64,000 nt of DNA from Polyangiaceae bacterium. Lineage in GTDB: Bacteria > Myxococcota_A > Polyangia > Polyangiales > Polyangiaceae. Under the pieces are notes generated by a model. The model did no database searches. It was not told the origin of the DNA and saw only the letters and a list, made by a program, of their open reading frames with translations. The position numbers and the translations under genes are program-made. Positions 61,217-64,000 of this stretch are shown piece by piece; the first letter of the stretch is position 1, and each line of letters opens with the position of its first letter. The stretch covers positions 496,001 through 560,000 of the forward strand of contig JACKEB010000011.1 in the NCBI GenBank assembly GCA_020633205.1, written 5' to 3'.

Positions 61217-64000
61217 ATGATCGGCTCCCCAGCTCTCCCCGATTTCAACCCCGGCCCGAACGTGGCTGGTTGGTCCGTGCTCGGCTCTCGAGGCAGCGGC
61301 TCCCTCACCCACGCGTTCGGTGCACAGCGTGGAGGCAAGCGCGGGGTGCTGCGCTTTCTCCACTCCAACCTGGCTGGCATCCCCGAGCTTGGTGAGCGAT
61401 TCCTCCGGGATCCGATGATCGCGAATGAGGTCCAGCACCCCTTCTGTGTGCGTGTGCTCGACTCGGGTCATCATCAGGGGCTGCCCTTTCTAGTGAGCGA
61501 ACTGGCCGACGGGCAGTCGGTTGCAGACCTGCTTGCCCTAGGGCCCGACACCTTTAGCCCCGCGCACGCGCTCAAGGTGATGTGCGGTGCGCTGGAGATC
61601 CTCGACGTCGCTCACGGCCAGAACATCGTGCATCGAGATCTGCGCCCCGAGAGCATCGTCGTGTCAGAGCTGGGGGAGGTGTGGATCCGCGATTTTGGTT
61701 TCGCGCGGCTGCGCGAGATTGGTGGTGTTGCGGCGCCCCTTGCCTTCGTTCCCCCAGAGCGACTGAGCCAGGGCACCGGCGCTCTAGACTCCCGAGGCGA
61801 CTTGTTCGCTCTCGGCGCGATTTGCTTCAATTTGCTCACCGGCGAGACTCCGCTCTCGCGGGCTTCGAGCAGTTTCGACCGTCCGAGCTTCGGCCTGATG
61901 TTGCCCGATGCTCCGCTGGAGCTGGTGGAGTTGGTGGACCGTGCGCTGATGCGTGACCCGGAACGGCGCTTCCAGACCGCAGCTGATATGTACCGCGCTG
62001 CGCGTCGCGCGCGGCGGCTGCGGGAGCTAGAGGAGCCGGGGCGTTTCGTCAGCAGTATTCGGCAGCTGAAGACCGCTGTGGCCAAGACCCAGCCGCCGAT
62101 TCCCCGGGAGGACGTACCGAGCGAACCCAAGGTCGTCGTTCACGAACGTATCCCTGCGGCACCAGCCCTGCCCGATCTGACAGCGGTCTCGGCGGCGGCG
62201 TCGCCAAGGGTTGGTGCAGCGCACGCAGATGTGGCCGGACCGGCGGAGTCTCCCACGTACGCGGCTGTGCCTGCTGACCCGCTGCTTGGGCAAGCGGGGT
62301 CTCCCGGCGCGGTGGAGCTTTCGAGCGCGGCGACCCAAGAGCTGCAAGGGGTATCTGGCAGCCTGGATCTCGAGCCAATCAGTGACGATGAAGTGCGGGT
62401 GCTGCGCGAGTTGTTTGCACACTGGGAGCGCTCGCTGCGTGCGAGCCTGCAGTATGGGCCGGAGCACCCGGAGAGCGAGCGCGCGCGTCATCGGGCTTGG
62501 GCTCACATCGCCCGCGCTCTCGAGGCCTCTGACGGCGCGCTCCTGTGTAACCTGAGCCCCTACGCCTTCATGCTGGCGGACGAGCCGGTTTGGGAGCCAA
62601 GCGGTAGCTTCGAGCGCATCCCTTATCGCTTGTTCGCTGATGGTGTTCGCGTCTTGGGTTTCCGCGCGGGGATGACCCTGGACGAGTGGGAGAAGCTCTC
62701 CGAGTGCATGCTCACGGACCTGGACGACGACCCGCTGAACGACTTCACGACGCTGCTGTGGGACGCGGATCTGCCCCATGTCGTGTGTCAGGTGGTAGAC
62801 GTTTTTCAAGAAGGTGACGGACGCGCCCGCGAGGCGCTGGACGAGGTCCGTCGCTCCGTCGTCGCTGTCGCGAGGTTCGACAGCCAAGTCCAGCTGAGCG
62901 ACTGCTGGCGCGAGTTTCGCGGCGACCCAGCTAACGAGCAGGACTGGCAGGGCGAGCTGGAGCGCTCACTGGGTGCCACGGGCCGTCGCCTCAGCGAACT
63001 GCTCGAGGCGGAGGCCAACCGCATCAAGGAGCTGGCCTCTGCCCTGGAGGGTGAGCGCACCCAGGGCGTGAACCGCTTCGTCTACGTGGCGAGCAGCGGG
63101 CTATTGCACGCTCTGAGGTCCAGCTCGCTGCCAATGGTTCTGGTGCCCCTGGAGCAAGCGCTCAACCGACTGGGGGCCGAGTCCGCCTTGGTTCGCCTCG
63201 AGTGCGCGCTCTCCCTGATCGAAACGGCGGGTCGGGACGCCACTCTACGAGAGACGCTGATTTCCCGCGTGTTGACCGCGCGGGTGGTGGAGGAAAGCGT
63301 TGTGGCGCTCGACGAGCTCGAGGCTCAGCAGCGAGAGCTGTTGTGGGCACGCCTCGCGCGGCTCTTGGACGACCACCACGCTCAGGCGCTGGCTGATGTG
63401 TTGACCCAAGTGTCGCCGGACTTCGAGCGTGCGATCTTGGTGCAGCTAGTCGCTGTTTCGCGCGGAAACGAACAGGCCCTCGGCCAAGCGATCTTGCGAG
63501 CAGGGCTCGCTCAAGCGCTGACTCTGGTGCGGGCCCTCGCGAGGGGTGACAACGCGCCCGCGCGCGCTGCGTTGATGGAGGCCTGTGCGCACCCGGAACC
63601 CGTGGTCAGACTCGAAGCACTGAACGCTTTGGGCGCTTCGTCAGAGCGCACCAACCTCGAGCTGCGCCAGCTTCTGGAAGATCCAAGTCCCGAGGTGCGT
63701 CTGGCCACGCTGCGCACCATCGCCGACCACGAGGTCAAAGTGGTCGGGCCGGCCCTCGCCATGCGCATCCGCTCAGAAGAGTTCGACGAGCTGACACCCC
63801 ACGAGCGCGGGATGGCGTTGGATGCCCTAGCGCGGCTCTTGCCTTCGCGCGCAGAAGACGTCGCGGTCGAGCTCCTGGAGCGGAATCCCCTGGTTGCTAC
63901 TCGCGCTCACGACGAGACGCGGGAGCTTGCGGCGGAGCTCTTGGGGCGAACCGCGACGGGTGCCGACGCAGAGCGCGCCCTCGAGCGTGAGCAGGGACGT
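61217..64000 (+). CDS. Pseudokinase-like protein with C-terminal HEAT repeats (3' truncated)
   Basis: Open from ATG 61217 to the window end, 928 codons, no stop. Residues ~10-275 have a Ser/Thr kinase fold: HRDLRPES (139-146) in place of HRDLKPEN, DFG at 159-161, and GVLRFLH with Arg46 where the ATP-anchoring lysine should be; the APE motif is PPE. Loss of Lys and of the Asn suggests little or no ATP-dependent activity. A Pro-rich linker and a conserved mixed domain (~395-560: QYGPEHPESERARHRAW, ADEPVWEPSGSFERIPYRLFADGVRVLGFRAG, LLWDADLPHVVCQVV) follow, then HEAT repeats (HPEPVVRLEALNALGAS; DPSPEVRLATLRTIADH). Cytoplasmic. Weak ribosome-binding site. Confidence 0.85.
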   Translation, partial: MIGSPALPDFNPGPNVAGWSVLGSRGSGSLTHAFGAQRGGKRGVLRFLHSNLAGIPELGERFLRDPMIANEVQHPFCVRVLDSGHHQGLPFLVSELADGQSVADLLALGPDTFSPAHALKVMCGALEILDVAHGQNIVHRDLRPESIVVSELGEVWIRDFGFARLREIGGVAAPLAFVPPERLSQGTGALDSRGDLFALGAICFNLLTGETPLSRASSSFDRPSFGLMLPDAPLELVELVDRALMRDPERRFQTAADMYRAARRARRLRELEEPGRFVSSIRQLKTAVAKTQPPIPREDVPSEPKVVVHERIPAAPALPDLTAVSAAASPRVGAAHADVAGPAESPTYAAVPADPLLGQAGSPGAVELSSAATQELQGVSGSLDLEPISDDEVRVLRELFAHWERSLRASLQYGPEHPESERARHRAWAHIARALEASDGALLCNLSPYAFMLADEPVWEPSGSFERIPYRLFADGVRVLGFRAGMTLDEWEKLSECMLTDLDDDPLNDFTTLLWDADLPHVVCQVVDVFQEGDGRAREALDEVRRSVVAVARFDSQVQLSDCWREFRGDPANEQDWQGELERSLGATGRRLSELLEAEANRIKELASALEGERTQGVNRFVYVASSGLLHALRSSSLPMVLVPLEQALNRLGAESALVRLECALSLIETAGRDATLRETLISRVLTARVVEESVVALDELEAQQRELLWARLARLLDDHHAQALADVLTQVSPDFERAILVQLVAVSRGNEQALGQAILRAGLAQALTLVRALARGDNAPARAALMEACAHPEPVVRLEALNALGASSERTNLELRQLLEDPSPEVRLATLRTIADHEVKVVGPALAMRIRSEEFDELTPHERGMALDALARLLPSRAEDVAVELLERNPLVATRAHDETRELAAELLGRTATGADAERALEREQGR

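Overview
The window reads as ordinary chromosome of a high-GC, Gram-negative myxobacterium (phylum Myxococcota, probably a Polyangiales/Sorangiineae-type organism rather than Myxococcus itself). The signs are a CdnL/CarD regulator, a lysine/alanine-rich histone H1-like protein, many secreted lipoproteins whose lipobox is followed by long Gly/Ser/Ala linkers, two MYXO-CTERM-type C-termini, HEAT-repeat and kinase-like proteins, and start codons that often are GTG or TTG. No phage, insertion sequence, rRNA, tRNA or CRISPR array was found. The species assignment is inference from gene content.

Layout. 1-8.5 kb: the 3' end of an outer-membrane protein, two small membrane proteins, rnc, a periplasmic parvulin-type isomerase, an orphan beta-class DNA methyltransferase, trpS with an Fe-S-like cysteine motif, and cdnL. 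8.5-9.8 kb: a long region without convincing genes. 9.8-18.1 kb: an OmpA-like lipoprotein with a Ppx/GppA phosphatase, the histone H1-like gene, an MMPL/RND exporter with an unknown 534-residue partner, and a lipoprotein. 18.1-23.5 kb: HNH nuclease, a TPR plus degenerate aspartic-protease lipoprotein, coaD, two copies of a hairpin-ended repeat, and a secreted M15 peptidase. 23.4-26.3 kb: a tightly coupled four-gene operon (MBL hydrolase, 73-residue protein, FliH/SctL-like protein, site-2 protease). 26.3-36.8 kb: thiolase, O-methyltransferase, response regulator plus a kinase-dimerisation-domain-only protein, a vWA lipoprotein, an acetate kinase-PduL fusion, purC, an SH3-like protein and a DHH-like protein with permuted motifs. 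37-46.6 kb: acetyltransferase-like protein, HEAT protein, GH-like lipoprotein, membrane protein, metallopeptidase, lysine methyltransferase-like protein, chorismate mutase. 46.6-58.6 kb: vWA lipoprotein, a giant CarboxypepD_reg/PDZ protein, lipoproteins, and a two-gene secreted starch-degrading operon (GH15 then GH13). 58.8-64 kb: small membrane protein, HDOD protein, TPR protein, and the 5' part of a pseudokinase-like/HEAT protein that runs off the end.

How it works together: housekeeping genes (rnc, trpS, coaD, purC, ppx, thiolase, aroQ-like) are interspersed among cell-envelope and secreted functions (starch degradation, cell-wall peptidase, regulated proteolysis) and signalling modules. 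The most unusual items are the one-chain acetyl-CoA/acetate module, the S2P-SctL-like operon, the degenerate kinase with HEAT repeats, the permuted DHH protein, and several uncharacterised dispersed and tandem DNA motifs. All family assignments are by reading motifs in the sequence; no database search was run.
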